Assembly: GCA_022605405.1 (NCBI GenBank)
Contig: JABYQQ010000011.1
Coordinates: forward strand, 1,488,001-1,552,000
Length of the DNA: 64,000 bases
Direction of reading: 5' to 3'
Origin: Earliella scabrosa
Taxonomy: Eukaryota; Basidiomycota; Agaricomycetes; Polyporales; Polyporaceae
Shown here: positions 45,305 to 54,615 of the stretch, piece by piece
Layout of the letters: each line of letters starts with the position of its first letter
How positions within the stretch are numbered: position 1 is the stretch's first letter
Notes under the pieces: generated by a model
The model's database searches: none
The model's input: the letters and a program-made list of their open reading frames with translations, nothing else
What the model was told of the DNA's origin: nothing
Position numbers and translations under genes: made by a program

Positions 45305-46309
45305 TGATGGGTGTGCTCCGGCTCTGTGTGCGGAAAGAAACAACTAAACCACACTAAGAAACCAAGAACTCGAGAAGGTGGTGCGAGGTAGGGGATCTGG
45401 TTCCCGGGTTCGCAGGACGCGGACGCGGAGTCGACTCTCGAAAGGCTCTTGCGAAGGATCGCAGAGACCGCGGGGGAAGACTATGGAAGAGAGCTCGAAA
45501 GTGTGTGGCTAACTCAAGCTCTGCGGAGGGAGCCCGCAGGACGGTGTCTCGAGACGGGAAGAACGCAAATCGCAGGCGCAAACGCAAGTCGCTGTCGCAG
45601 ACGCAAACGCAGACGCAAACGCAGACGTATTCGCAGAGTCTCGATGGGTGGGGGATTCGATTCGCTGCGTCTCCTGCCCTCGCACTACTCTAACTACACG
45701 GTCCTGCGACCGTCCGCAACTCCGGAACGCGACAACCGAAAAACTTCTCGTATCAACCCTTCCACCGCCCGCACCGTCCGCCTGATCCTCTCCCAACTGC
45801 GCGTGCCTTCGCCACATCCCCGTCCCGTCACCCTCAAACGCGGTCTTCGATCGCAATCTCGCCTCTCGACGAATCAGCCTCGAGGCTACCGGACGGTGGC
45901 TGTGCCCTCGATCCTCGGCACGTCCCTCCGCACGATCGCGTCCTCGCGCTCCCAAGTCTCGTCCGTCGGTCGCGATAGCTCGCAAGCTCGTGAGTGGCCA
46001 GCTTCGCATGACTCGGTCGAATGCCGCGCTCGCGGCCCCCGCGCGCGATGTTCTTCCGCATCCTTGGCTCGCGGAACGTGCGTCCGAGACTGCCTCGTCC
46101 CTCGCGTTGCGGAGCTCCGACCGGACCGTCGGGGAAATGAAGGGGCCTCGAAGTCGCGCGTGTTTTCGTGTGGTAGGACCGCGCGCAGTCGGAAGGCTGG
46201 TGGGGCGCGGCTGCCGTCCGCGGGAAGGTCGCGCGAAGGGCTCGCGCGAGGGCGCGTCGCAGAGCGCGGGTCGACGAAATCGGGGCATGGCCGGTGCAGG
46301 TGCACAACA
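45305..46309 (-). repeat. 5' LTR of Ty3 element 1
   Basis: 1,005 bp, starts TGTTGTGCACC and ends ACCCATCA in element sense. All long frames in it match those of the other LTR residue for residue. Confidence 0.95.
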
Positions 46310-46410
46310 GCGGCGCAATGACGGTAAACGTGCTGTTGGGGTTCGCAGTGATGAGGTCGCCTTCCCAGATTTGATACGCATGCAGATACTTGTTGAGAAG
46401 TAGGCCATGT

Positions 46411-47220
46411 CTGGCAGAATACGATTGATGAGTGGGGGTATATTCACAAGAAAACTCACTGTACTATACACTGTAATTTATCTATTAGTGTGCATCTTAT
46501 GAGTTAATGGAGAATGTTACTTAGTTAACAGTGAATATTTGATTCAGTTGGATCCAGAATGTCTCCAAAACAGTTTCATTGAACAGAGCTGATTTTTCTG
46601 GTTCCAATGGTATATAATACTTTATTTATTGATCAGAAACTGACAGAGATACACATTCAAGTTGATACTTATGAATATACCTGCTGAATTGGGCAGCATA
46701 GGCGCCCGTCGAGCGCCCATGAGATGCGAAAAACAGCCCATCCTTCCCGATTTGGGCAATTGTATTTAGACTTTAACACATACAGTTTTGATTAAAAACA
46801 TATAGTGATATATATCATTTTGTTCCCACAATTTATGGCTACAATCTGAGATTGTCAAAAGTCATGTGACCAGGAGCTGTTGAGCACCATCGGCCGAAAA
46901 TCCGAAGCTTCCCCAGCCTTGGTTAAAGCAAGGCTGGGGAAGCTTCGGATTTTCGGCCATTTGGGCGCTTATTTTGCGGTTATATGGTATATAAGCCCAG
47001 TTATAGCTTCAAACACTATGTAACTACTATCAGTGTGCAATGCATAGAACAAATACAAAGCCAGCCATGGTGGCAGTGCTTTGGGCGTCTACCTGATTCC
47101 CGCGCGGCTCAGCCAACCTTAGTCTAGGGTTGGCTCAGTAACAAAGTTTGTTATCAGTGCTTACATCAGCGCTTACTCTGTTCTTACTTAAGGTAATCGG
47201 AGTATGAAATATATTCTCAC
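46411..47220. mobile_element. AT-rich palindromic insert inside a MULE-gene intron
   Basis: The interval between a GTGAGA donor (47,216-47,220 side) and a CTGCCAG acceptor (46,411 side) is 810 bp, far longer than the 50-60 bp introns around it, and is AT-rich. Its part at 46,600-46,830 is an imperfect inverted repeat around GGTATATAATAC..TTGGGCA. It matches the order of motifs in the core of the MITE at 20,969-21,683. Element ends and a target duplication were not resolved. Confidence 0.55.
46892..46958. repeat. Perfect 30-bp hairpin
   Basis: Arms 46892-46921 and 46929-46958 are exact reverse complements (GGCCGAAAATCCGAAGC.. and ..GCTTCGGATTTTCGGCC) with a 7-nt loop GTTAAAG. Confidence 0.95.
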
Positions 47221-49140
47221 GGGGTCAGGTTCGCGTTACAGAGTTTGGCAGAGAACGTCGCCCTTAAAGGACGATTTCTTCGTTTCACTCATCAATCGTA
47301 ACAACGCGAGCAGCTCTTGATTAGAGCGCGCATCGTTCGGCTGCCAGAATCGATAGTACGGAAGGAAGTCGTACAGGATGATCATTGCCAGCCGGTCAAT
47401 GCTACGTCATGTGTGAGGGTTGGGGTAGTCAGAGGCGGGCGCAATCAAAGGGCGTACCGTTTGTTGTCACAATTGTTCAGAAAAACCGAATCGAACGTAC
47501 GAAACGAGCGTTCAATCCAGTTATTCGTGTTCCACGGGCCGTCGCGGGTCTGATCCGACGGAAGGCCTATGTCGGTGAAGGCAGCTTCGAACACAGGAGC
47601 GTCAGCGTCAGCGGGGACATCCGGCGGGCCGGGTGGATCGGGCACACCTATCCAATCGGGGATGAACCAGTTGGTTTCGAAGTACTGCCGCAGGAATAGC
47701 CAGACTTCCTGCCTGCGCGCAGGATCCACTCCTTTGGCACCTTTCTTCGCCTTACCGCGCGTGACTGGCTGCTCTTGCGAGGCGATCGCGTCAGCAGGTT
47801 CGCCGGGGGCTACCGGTTCCTCGTCCACCTGCGGGAGAGCGACAGAGCCCTCGTCGTCCTCAACCCGACCGCTCATCACGAGGTCGTGCACACTCTTGAA
47901 GAAGACTGCCTTTGAAGCCTCAAACTCGGATTCCACGCGGCATCGTTGCAGGATTCGGAAGTGGTGGATGATCTGGGCTTTGAGCTCGATGGGAATGCGC
48001 ACCGGAGAGCCTCGACTGCCGTTGTCGCCCTCGATGCGGGTGATGGCTTGCACCACGTGGAATTGACACAGTCGGATATATATGTCGTCCCCGAACACTT
48101 CGACCGCGGGTGGTTAGGCAGAACACATAGAGGTAGTGGGGGATAATATGCGTACCTTGTCTGAGAGCGTGTAGCTCCGCAAGACACTTGTCGATCATGA
48201 AATGCGAAATGTCAAATTGGTCGTTGACAATCCGCTCGGCGAATGTTCGAATGGTCTCTGCCTCCTCGGCAGTGCGCCCCTCGATCGGCGACCCTTCAAA
48301 AGTACCCAATGCACAGTCAGAGCGTGGACGCCCGCACAACCTGAAACTCGCTTACCAGACAGGATGTCTCGGGCGCGACGCTTCAAGCGTTCCTTAGTCT
48401 CTTCAAGGTATTTGACCAGTGTGTCTGTGCGGACATTGGCGGAAAGCAATACGGAACCTAGCGCAACGACACGGTCAGCGGCGGTAAATGTTCGGGTCCA
48501 GGTTGACTCGGGATGGCTGCACGAACCAGGCACGGCATGTCGCGAGGGATTGACGGTGATGAGAAACGTCACTGCGGCGCGGTTCTCGTTTTTGTTACGC
48601 CAGCTGGAGTCGAGAGCCCAACCACCCGTCGGTCCATTGAGTATCAGACTGTCAAGAGAGAAGTCGTCGGTCAGACCGCACGTAAACTCCGATAGTGAGT
48701 CTGGCTGTTCAAAGTCGTGTTCTTGGTAGCTTAGTGGGGCATCATACAGCATCAGCGTGGCTGGCAGGAGGCTGAGTGGAACGCTTACCAGTATAGTCTA
48801 GACCTATCAATCTGGGCCATCAAATGCACAGCGATCAGAGGGTTGCGGTCAACACGTTCGCGCTGACGACATTGCTTGTACATCCTGTTGATTTGAGTTT
48901 CCATAGGACGTCGATGAACCGGGGTCACATAGGCTGAGGTATGAGGTTCGCCCCGCAGCCCGAGTTGGGCCCTGGAGGAGATGGCCTCGCTCCAAGCGTG
49001 CATGATATCTGTCGCAGGTTCAGTAGCCGTGCATTGTAATAAGCGAGGCGCACTGACCGATTTTGACCTCGGACGCCTTGAAGCCGTGGACGTTGATGCG
49101 CTCATGGATGAGCAAGCGGAGGCGACGTGAGGGTTGAAGG

Positions 49141-49852
49141 TAGTGTTGCAGGGTCCGGTCCTAGGACTGATCAAGGACCGGAAAAAGACCGGGACCGGAC
49201 TGATTTAGGACTGGTCAGGACCGGACTGATCATCAGTCCAGTCCCGGTCCCGGTCCTGGTCCTGGCAGAAGTCCCGGGCCATGTAGGACCGGTCAGGACT
49301 GGTCCGGACCGGTCCTGGACTGCTCTGATATAGTGCTATATACAGTAATTTTTTGGTGATTTTTGAGATTTTTTCCGAATTTATATGGGCCATTTTTGTA
49401 GTGTCCATCAATAGAGCCCATAATGAAGCTCATATCAAGCTTAGATAACGCATTTATCTCTACATCTGATCTGATCTAATCTTATCTGAAAGCCGCCCTA
49501 TCAAGGTGCCTCTGACTGACTCCCTACTAATGTCCTGTTGGCTCAGCTGGTAGAGCACTCGTGTTACTATGGCCTTTTTGTGAGGCCCCGAGTTCAATTC
49601 CCGCTGGTGCCGACTTGTTTCTAGTGGGCCACCCCGGTTGGACCGGTCCTGGACCGGTTCAGGACCAGTCCGGACTGGCATCGGTCCAGGACCGGTCCCG
49701 GACTGGGACCGGACCGCGGTCCTGTGCAGGACCGCTAGGACTGGACCGTCAGTCCGGTCCTCAGCTACTGGGTGCGGTCCTGTCCGGTCCTGGTCCTCGG
49801 TCCTGCCTCGGAGGGGTCAAAAGACCGGACCGGACCGGACCCTGCAACACTA
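49141..49852. mobile_element. hAT-type MITE inserted in a MULE exon
   Basis: 712 bp with terminal inverted repeats TAGTGTTGCAGGGTCCGGTC and a perfect 8-bp duplication GTTGAAGG (49133-49140, 49853-49860). The subterminal DNA is packed with GGACCGG/CCGGTCC motifs. Across the insertion the MULE frame reads QYHHLQPSRRLRLL when element and one duplication are ignored. No transposase is encoded. Confidence 0.92.
49531..49613 (+). other. tRNA-like sequence inside the MITE
   Basis: TGGCTCAGCTGG (49539-49550) fits an RNA polymerase III A box and forms a D arm with GAGC. GAGTTCAATTCC (49590-49601) fits a B box. The 3' end GCTGGTGCC looks like an acceptor strand, but the 5' side does not pair with it and the T stem has two mismatches. 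I read this as a decayed tRNA or tRNA-derived SINE piece. Confidence 0.5.
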
Positions 49853-50723
49853 GTTGAAGGTGGTGATATTGATCCGGACTGGCATCAGGATGTTGCCCGT
49901 GTATCCACACCTTAGCCACGGATAAGTTGTCGGCGGTGATCTCGAACTAGGGAAGGGGTGAACACAAGTCCTAGAGAGCCATGAGACAGCTTACCCTCAG
50001 TTTAACGCCATGGGGACATCTCTCCCATCGTGAGGGCGTGTCGTAGTCGTCCTCGATGTCATCTTCAGCGCCAACTTCTTCGTCGTGAGGTGGCTCTTCA
50101 GATTTCGCAACCATGTTATGGACGCCAGCGCAGATGTAGTCCCAGCGTAGGACGGGTAGTCGGGAGCGGATGGCGGCGGCCTTCACAGCGGGGAGAAGCC
50201 CACCGCTTTCGTCCCACTCGACGAGGAAGGGGCGCGCTCGAGCGTCGACCGGGGCGTTCCCTGGATGACCGACCCATGTTATCTTGACAGACGACGTGCG
50301 CTTGCTTTCCTTGATGGAATAGTCGTTGAACTGTGTGCGGGATGGGTCACCCATAGGGAACATGAAAGCGGCGGTTAGACACACCTGCGCGTCATACCAC
50401 TCGAACAATTCGTGGGTGGGAACTTCGCGCAGAAGTACCCAAGGGGCCTTGTACTCGCCAACACCGAGGAAAAGTGGGAGAGTCGAACCCTGCGGCTTCG
50501 GTTTGGGATCCTGGATGTGATGAAGGCAGAGAAGGCGGAGCTGCGTGGCGGCGGTTTGGGAAAGCTCAGTGGGATCAGGCGGGCTTTCCAGCGACGGTTC
50601 ATTTTGGGAGTGTGTCGAAGTGGTGGGACTGACAGGGCGGGCTGACGGGTTGTGGGCGCGCCCAGCTGCTCAAAAACGGTTTGGAGGTCGCCCTCGGCCA
50701 CGTTTGCCTGATTTGGGCGGCAT

Positions 50724-52313
50724 AGAGTAGAGGCAAGGAGAACGTAGACCGCTGAGAGACAAGGGGCACGGGCAACGTGAGGTCAGTCGCAAAGGTGGAC
50801 CGGACGAGAGAGGGGGGGAAGGGCGGAAGACCGAGACTGGCACCAGCTCGTCCACGCGGACATGTCGGCCCTCGATGCGGCTGGGCTGGGCGGACAGAAA
50901 AGCCTGCGGTCAATAAAATTGCCTGCGTATATGCGAGATTGAATCTGAAGACAGCGGCTTAGCACCCAAACTAGCAAGGGCACACGCGGGGTCCCCCTAC
51001 GGACTGAGCGCGCGTCGAACATGCCCCAGGCGACAACACACCAACGTTGACCACTGATCTCATGCGGGTGCACATGGACGTGCAATGGCAGGCCGACTGG
51101 CCCAGTGGCTCGAGGATTAGCAGAACTTCTGGCAGGCGTAGCGCAAGAAAGTACTTCAAGTTCAACCTCAGCCATTCGGATTGGGCGCCGGGGGGGCCGG
51201 GAAGCGCGTACCTGTCGATCACCGTGACAGGGTGTCACGCACGCCACCCCAATCTTCGCATGGGCCTCATTTGGGTGCGCACCATCCAACGTCGTTCCAA
51301 CTATGTCCGACTCTCACTGATATCTTCTGCTATCCGCCGAAAGGTGCACAGGTCATCCTGGTGAGAGCTGGAACCATCGAGCTGCAGGGGCCGACAGGCA
51401 AAGTGAGGTCTCACCTCGTTGCGCACACAACGTGTCGCGTACGACGAACTACGCGTTCCGTGCCGCTGTATCGCTCGGTTGGATAACCGAGAAGCTCGCC
51501 AAGGTATTAGACTTGCTTTGAGTGCGCTGAACAACGTCATCGCTAGGGCCCCGACGCAGGAAGCTCAATATTGATGCCCATTGGTGGCGAAACTCAGTCT
51601 GCAACAACGCCTCAGCTTCACCCTGACTGGGCAGGCCAACGAGGGGGGAGTGTGCGACGGGGACGAATGATCGCCATAAGCTGGGAGACCCGGCTCAAAT
51701 TGGAGGTTGGCGTCGGCGACGAGCATAGGCACGGCGGTGCGAGACCTTGCCAATATCGCTGAGTTATCGACTAACGGCTCGCGTTTCAGCGAACTCCCGG
51801 CGAACACTCAGGTGTTGTATCTGCGGCCGCCCGAGGCATGGTTGTGATTACCCCAAACGGGCCGGTCGCTCGCGCAGTCTCGGCAGGCCGATTGAAGTTG
51901 CTCAGTACAGCTGTGGCAGAGGAGTAGCAACCAGGTCCGAGTCGTGCCGGAGAGGCCCATCGCCCGCAATACCACGGAAATATAAGTGTAACGGTCCACT
52001 TCTGCGCGAAACCCTTTCCCCCTCCACGCCGTGATATCTCTTGAATCAGACTGTACGCCACACTCGCCGACGCTGCGACACCGCCCTGAGCCGACGCATC
52101 CGGGACAGCCAGAGATTGCGGGGAACCTGAGCGCGTGGCTACGCTGAAGACGCTGCCCCGTGCGCCCGCCCAGAACCAGACGCAGTCGACGAGCCAGACG
52201 CAGTGGTCGAGCCGGGTACATTGGCGGTGGGTACATTGGCGGTGGGTAGAGTGCATATCCAGCCTACGTGAGTAGCGGAGTACGTTGGCTGTGAGTGTAG
52301 TCTGACTTGATGT
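50724..52313. other. Stretch upstream of the MULE gene without a supportable gene
   Basis: The MULE terminal repeat and promoter should lie in the left part. A minus-strand stretch around 50,971-51,222 (YALPGPPGAQSEWLRLNL) looks coding-like but cannot be extended. A short tandem GTACATTGGCGGTGG pair occurs near 52,218-52,247. Confidence 0.4.
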
Positions 52314-53876
52314 TTGACTACATTACAGGTCAACATGGCGAACACTCCCATTGTCCTAGCTCCCAATCCCGTCACGGCCTACCATACGCGTGTCTTTCCG
52401 GTGGAGCTGCTTCTGCTCGTATTCGAGGCCTTCATCAACGACGACGTGCAGTGCCTGGCTGACGTCCGAGCGCTGTCATGCGACCATCCACTCATACCCT
52501 ACCCGGAATCCTCGCACGCCGAGCGTCGAGGCATCGCTGAGGGCGTATGCAAACATTGGAAGCAGGTCCTCCAAACAGGCTCTGTTCTCTGGAGCCGAGT
52601 GGATATCTCCCCCGAGGTGCGAATCGATGCCATCCCCCGCGTACTCAACCTCTCCCATACTCGTCGGCTCCACATCAACCTCTCCTTTCTTACCGAACTC
52701 ACCTCGCATGCTGGCCGATCGAGGCTGCGAGCGATGGGCACCCCGCCTCTGGACCCCGTTATCCAGCGCCACGCGAATCATGTCACGCAGGCTATGCATG
52801 CTCTCCAATCAGCCCGCAACAGAATCGAGAGTCTCTCGGTGTATTCCGCGCACAAGGAGATCCTAGAGGCCTTCATCACCGGACTCCAGGAGTGCTCCTA
52901 CACCCTGCCGGGGGGAACGCTTGAAGTCGTATACACTGGACCTCCACTTAGCCCCACCGACACCCGTTCGCTCATCCTGCCTCCGTCTCCCGCTTCCTCG
53001 ACGTCGGGCTTGCGCAGGCTGGTTCTACAGGGATGTGCGGTAGACTGGTTCGCCATGCAGAGCATTTTGACGCCTTCGTTGCGCGACCTCACCCTTGATA
53101 TGATAGTCACTCCCATTTCCGGCGAACACCTCTCGAACCTGTTGACACGGTGCACGAGCCTCCAGTGCTTACGAGTGGCCGGAATCTTCTTCACACTGCC
53201 GGGCCCGTTGCGCGCCGATGGGCTAGATCCAGATTCCATCGCTTTGACGCACCTCCCCACCTTGCACACATTGTCTCTCAGTTTACTCGACCTCCCGCAC
53301 GCTATCTTCCTATGCCACAGTTTACAGCTTCCTAATCTGGCTGTGCTACAACTCGATCTTCGGTGGCGAAGACCGGACGATTACACCTTCCTCCTCGCCG
53401 CTATCACCAGGCCGGATGCGGTCGGTATCTCCCTGACCAAGGTCCCTACCATCTCTCTTCGCACCTTAGGCATGTTCGATTACACCTCTATTCCAATCTT
53501 CACGTCGCTATTCGATGAGCTCCATCAGGTCCGCGAGCTGCTTTTTGATTTCAGGTACTTGCATATCGACTATTGGGGGGTGTTCATTACTACTGCGAGG
53601 CGTGGCCTCATGAACTCTCTGGGCCGATTGGTCGTGGCAGGCATCTCCGCGACTGATGTGCAAGAGTATATCTGCGCGCGTGCGGCCGCGGGTTTGGCTG
53701 CGATTGACGTGGTGATCGTAGCCAAGCCAGCGGATCCCGAGGTACTGCAGCCCACGAAGTGGCTGGGGTGGCTCCGGAAGAACACGTCGACTTGCCAAGT
53801 CGTTGTAGTGCACCACCACGCGTGCACACGTGGATCACGCCAAGCCGGTCGATGTATTCCGCGCAACGCGAGCTAG
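52314..53876 (+). CDS. F-box-like protein, 3' end overlapped by an LTR
   Basis: One open frame of 520 codons. A second methionine at 52,335 (MANTPIVLAPNPV) follows an AG that could be a splice acceptor, so the first 7 residues are doubtful. The N-terminal part has the F-box-like pattern of basidiomycete proteins, FPVELLLLVFEAFIND..AEGVCKHWKQVLQTGSVLWS, normally used to bind Skp1 in SCF ubiquitin ligases. Leucine-rich stretches follow (LRRLVLQGCAVDWF, LRDLTLDMIV, LQCLRVAGIFF), which usually hold the substrate. After WLGWLRKNTSTCQVV the last 24 residues are encoded by what looks like the LTR of the next element, so the natural C-terminus has been replaced. Confidence 0.72.
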   Translation: MTTLQVNMANTPIVLAPNPVTAYHTRVFPVELLLLVFEAFINDDVQCLADVRALSCDHPLIPYPESSHAERRGIAEGVCKHWKQVLQTGSVLWSRVDISPEVRIDAIPRVLNLSHTRRLHINLSFLTELTSHAGRSRLRAMGTPPLDPVIQRHANHVTQAMHALQSARNRIESLSVYSAHKEILEAFITGLQECSYTLPGGTLEVVYTGPPLSPTDTRSLILPPSPASSTSGLRRLVLQGCAVDWFAMQSILTPSLRDLTLDMIVTPISGEHLSNLLTRCTSLQCLRVAGIFFTLPGPLRADGLDPDSIALTHLPTLHTLSLSLLDLPHAIFLCHSLQLPNLAVLQLDLRWRRPDDYTFLLAAITRPDAVGISLTKVPTISLRTLGMFDYTSIPIFTSLFDELHQVRELLFDFRYLHIDYWGVFITTARRGLMNSLGRLVVAGISATDVQEYICARAAAGLAAIDVVIVAKPADPEVLQPTKWLGWLRKNTSTCQVVVVHHHACTRGSRQAGRCIPRNAS

Positions 53877-54543
53877 GGTACGCTCGGTCGGCTGCACCGA
53901 CCGAGGGGCGACGGACGAGGCTCGACGACCAACGGCACGGCAGTGCGGACGACTGGTAGGATGTGACGGACGGTCGGTAGCCGACGATCAGCCGGTCACA
54001 TCGGTTACGAACGGTCGAACAAGGCACAGACTCGGGTAGGGCGCACGGGCGGCTCCGTCGTTCCGGTGGTTGATTGGACGGTTCGAACCATGTACTTAGT
54101 AGAGGCCGGGAGGCCGTAGGAACCCAAGCATTCTTTCCCCCTCAGAGTTCGGATCTCATCGCGTGATGACCGTCGTTGCGGTCGAGTCTTTCGTCGTCGG
54201 TCTCTCGGTTCTCCTCGTCGTACTCCTCTCGTCCGTCATCGCACTCCGTCCGTTCGTCGTCGTCCGTTCCTCAGTCCTCGCACGACCGTCCCTCGTCTCT
54301 CGACCGTCGATCAAGCTCGTCCGTACCGTCGTTCGGTCCATCGTATGTCCATCGTACTTCGCAGCACGTTCTATCTCGTCCCGTTCGACCGCAGACCGTC
54401 GGTCGTTGTCATCGTTAGAGCTCGTAGCTCTCGTCGACGGGCTTGTCAGTCTCTCTGGGAATCGACTGGACTCCTCCTTCTTGTTTCTTGTTCTTCTGGT
54501 TGTTCAGGTGTTTTTCACACTTGGCCTCGCAGTTGACGTATCA
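53805..54543 (+). repeat. Probable 5' LTR of Ty3 element 2
   Basis: Inferred from position: the start TGTAGTGCACC resembles the LTR start TGTTGTGCACC of element 1, and the end GACGTATCA sits three bases before a primer-binding site, as in element 1. The matching 3' LTR is not in the window, so the left edge is approximate. Confidence 0.6.
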
Positions 54544-54546
54544 TTT

Positions 54547-54563
54547 TGGAGCCCACCGCGAGG
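54547..54563 (+). promoter_or_regulatory. Primer-binding site of Ty3 element 2
   Basis: TGGAGCCCACCGCGAGG, identical over 17 nt to the site of element 1, with the same 3-nt spacing from the LTR end. Confidence 0.85.
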
Positions 54564-54615
54564 GGTTTTCAGTCGACCACCTCCAGAAGACTGCGAGCCG
54601 TCGTCGTCGTCGTCG

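Larger units (their letters stand above)
33062..46309 (-). mobile_element. Complete Ty3-type LTR retrotransposon with antisense gene cassette
   Basis: A 13,248-bp element in minus orientation, bounded by two 1,005-bp LTRs that start TGTTGTGCACC and end ACCCATCA (element sense) and by the 4-bp duplication GCGG (33058-33061 and 46310-46313). Order in element sense: LTR, primer-binding site, gag with protease, -1 frameshift, pol with reverse transcriptase, RNase H and integrase (the Ty3 order), a first polypurine tract, three genes on the opposite strand, a second polypurine tract, LTR. The open frames read from the two LTRs are identical, implying a very recent insertion. It sits inside the MULE gene at an exon edge. 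There is no chromodomain at the integrase C-terminus. Confidence 0.92.
46310..50723 (-). pseudogene. MULE-type transposase gene, 5' half: AT-hook and DDE core
   Basis: The start at 50,723 gives MPPKSGKRGRGRPPNRF, an AT-hook, followed by an in-frame TGA at 50,670-50,672. The frame then resumes (AAGRAHNPSARP to FLGVGEYKAPWVLLREVP). Next come a DNA-binding-like region (RTSSVKITWVGHPGNAP, PSRWERCPHGVKLR) and RLRLLIHERINVHGFKASEV. The catalytic core has ALDSSWRNKNENRAAV (first Asp), HFMIDKCLAELHALR (second Asp), IRLCQFHVVQAITRI (Cys/His) and NNWIERSFRTFD (Glu), then AMIILYDFLPYYRFWQ. The last exon, LLLNKYLHAYQIWEGDLI to VIAP, ends exactly at the Ty3 insertion and continues at 33,061. A MITE interrupts one exon. 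An in-frame TAA at 47,236-47,238 may be real decay or a missed splice site. Confidence 0.78.

Noticed and set aside
48772..48788. A 17-nt intron in the MULE gene (GTAAGC to CTCAG) that would keep the frame
   Set aside because: Too short for spliceosomal removal. A different splice choice or a small deletion is more likely, so exon borders there were left open.
49531..49613. A functional tRNA gene
   Set aside because: A and B boxes fit, but the 5' acceptor strand does not pair with the 3' strand and no convincing anticodon loop forms.
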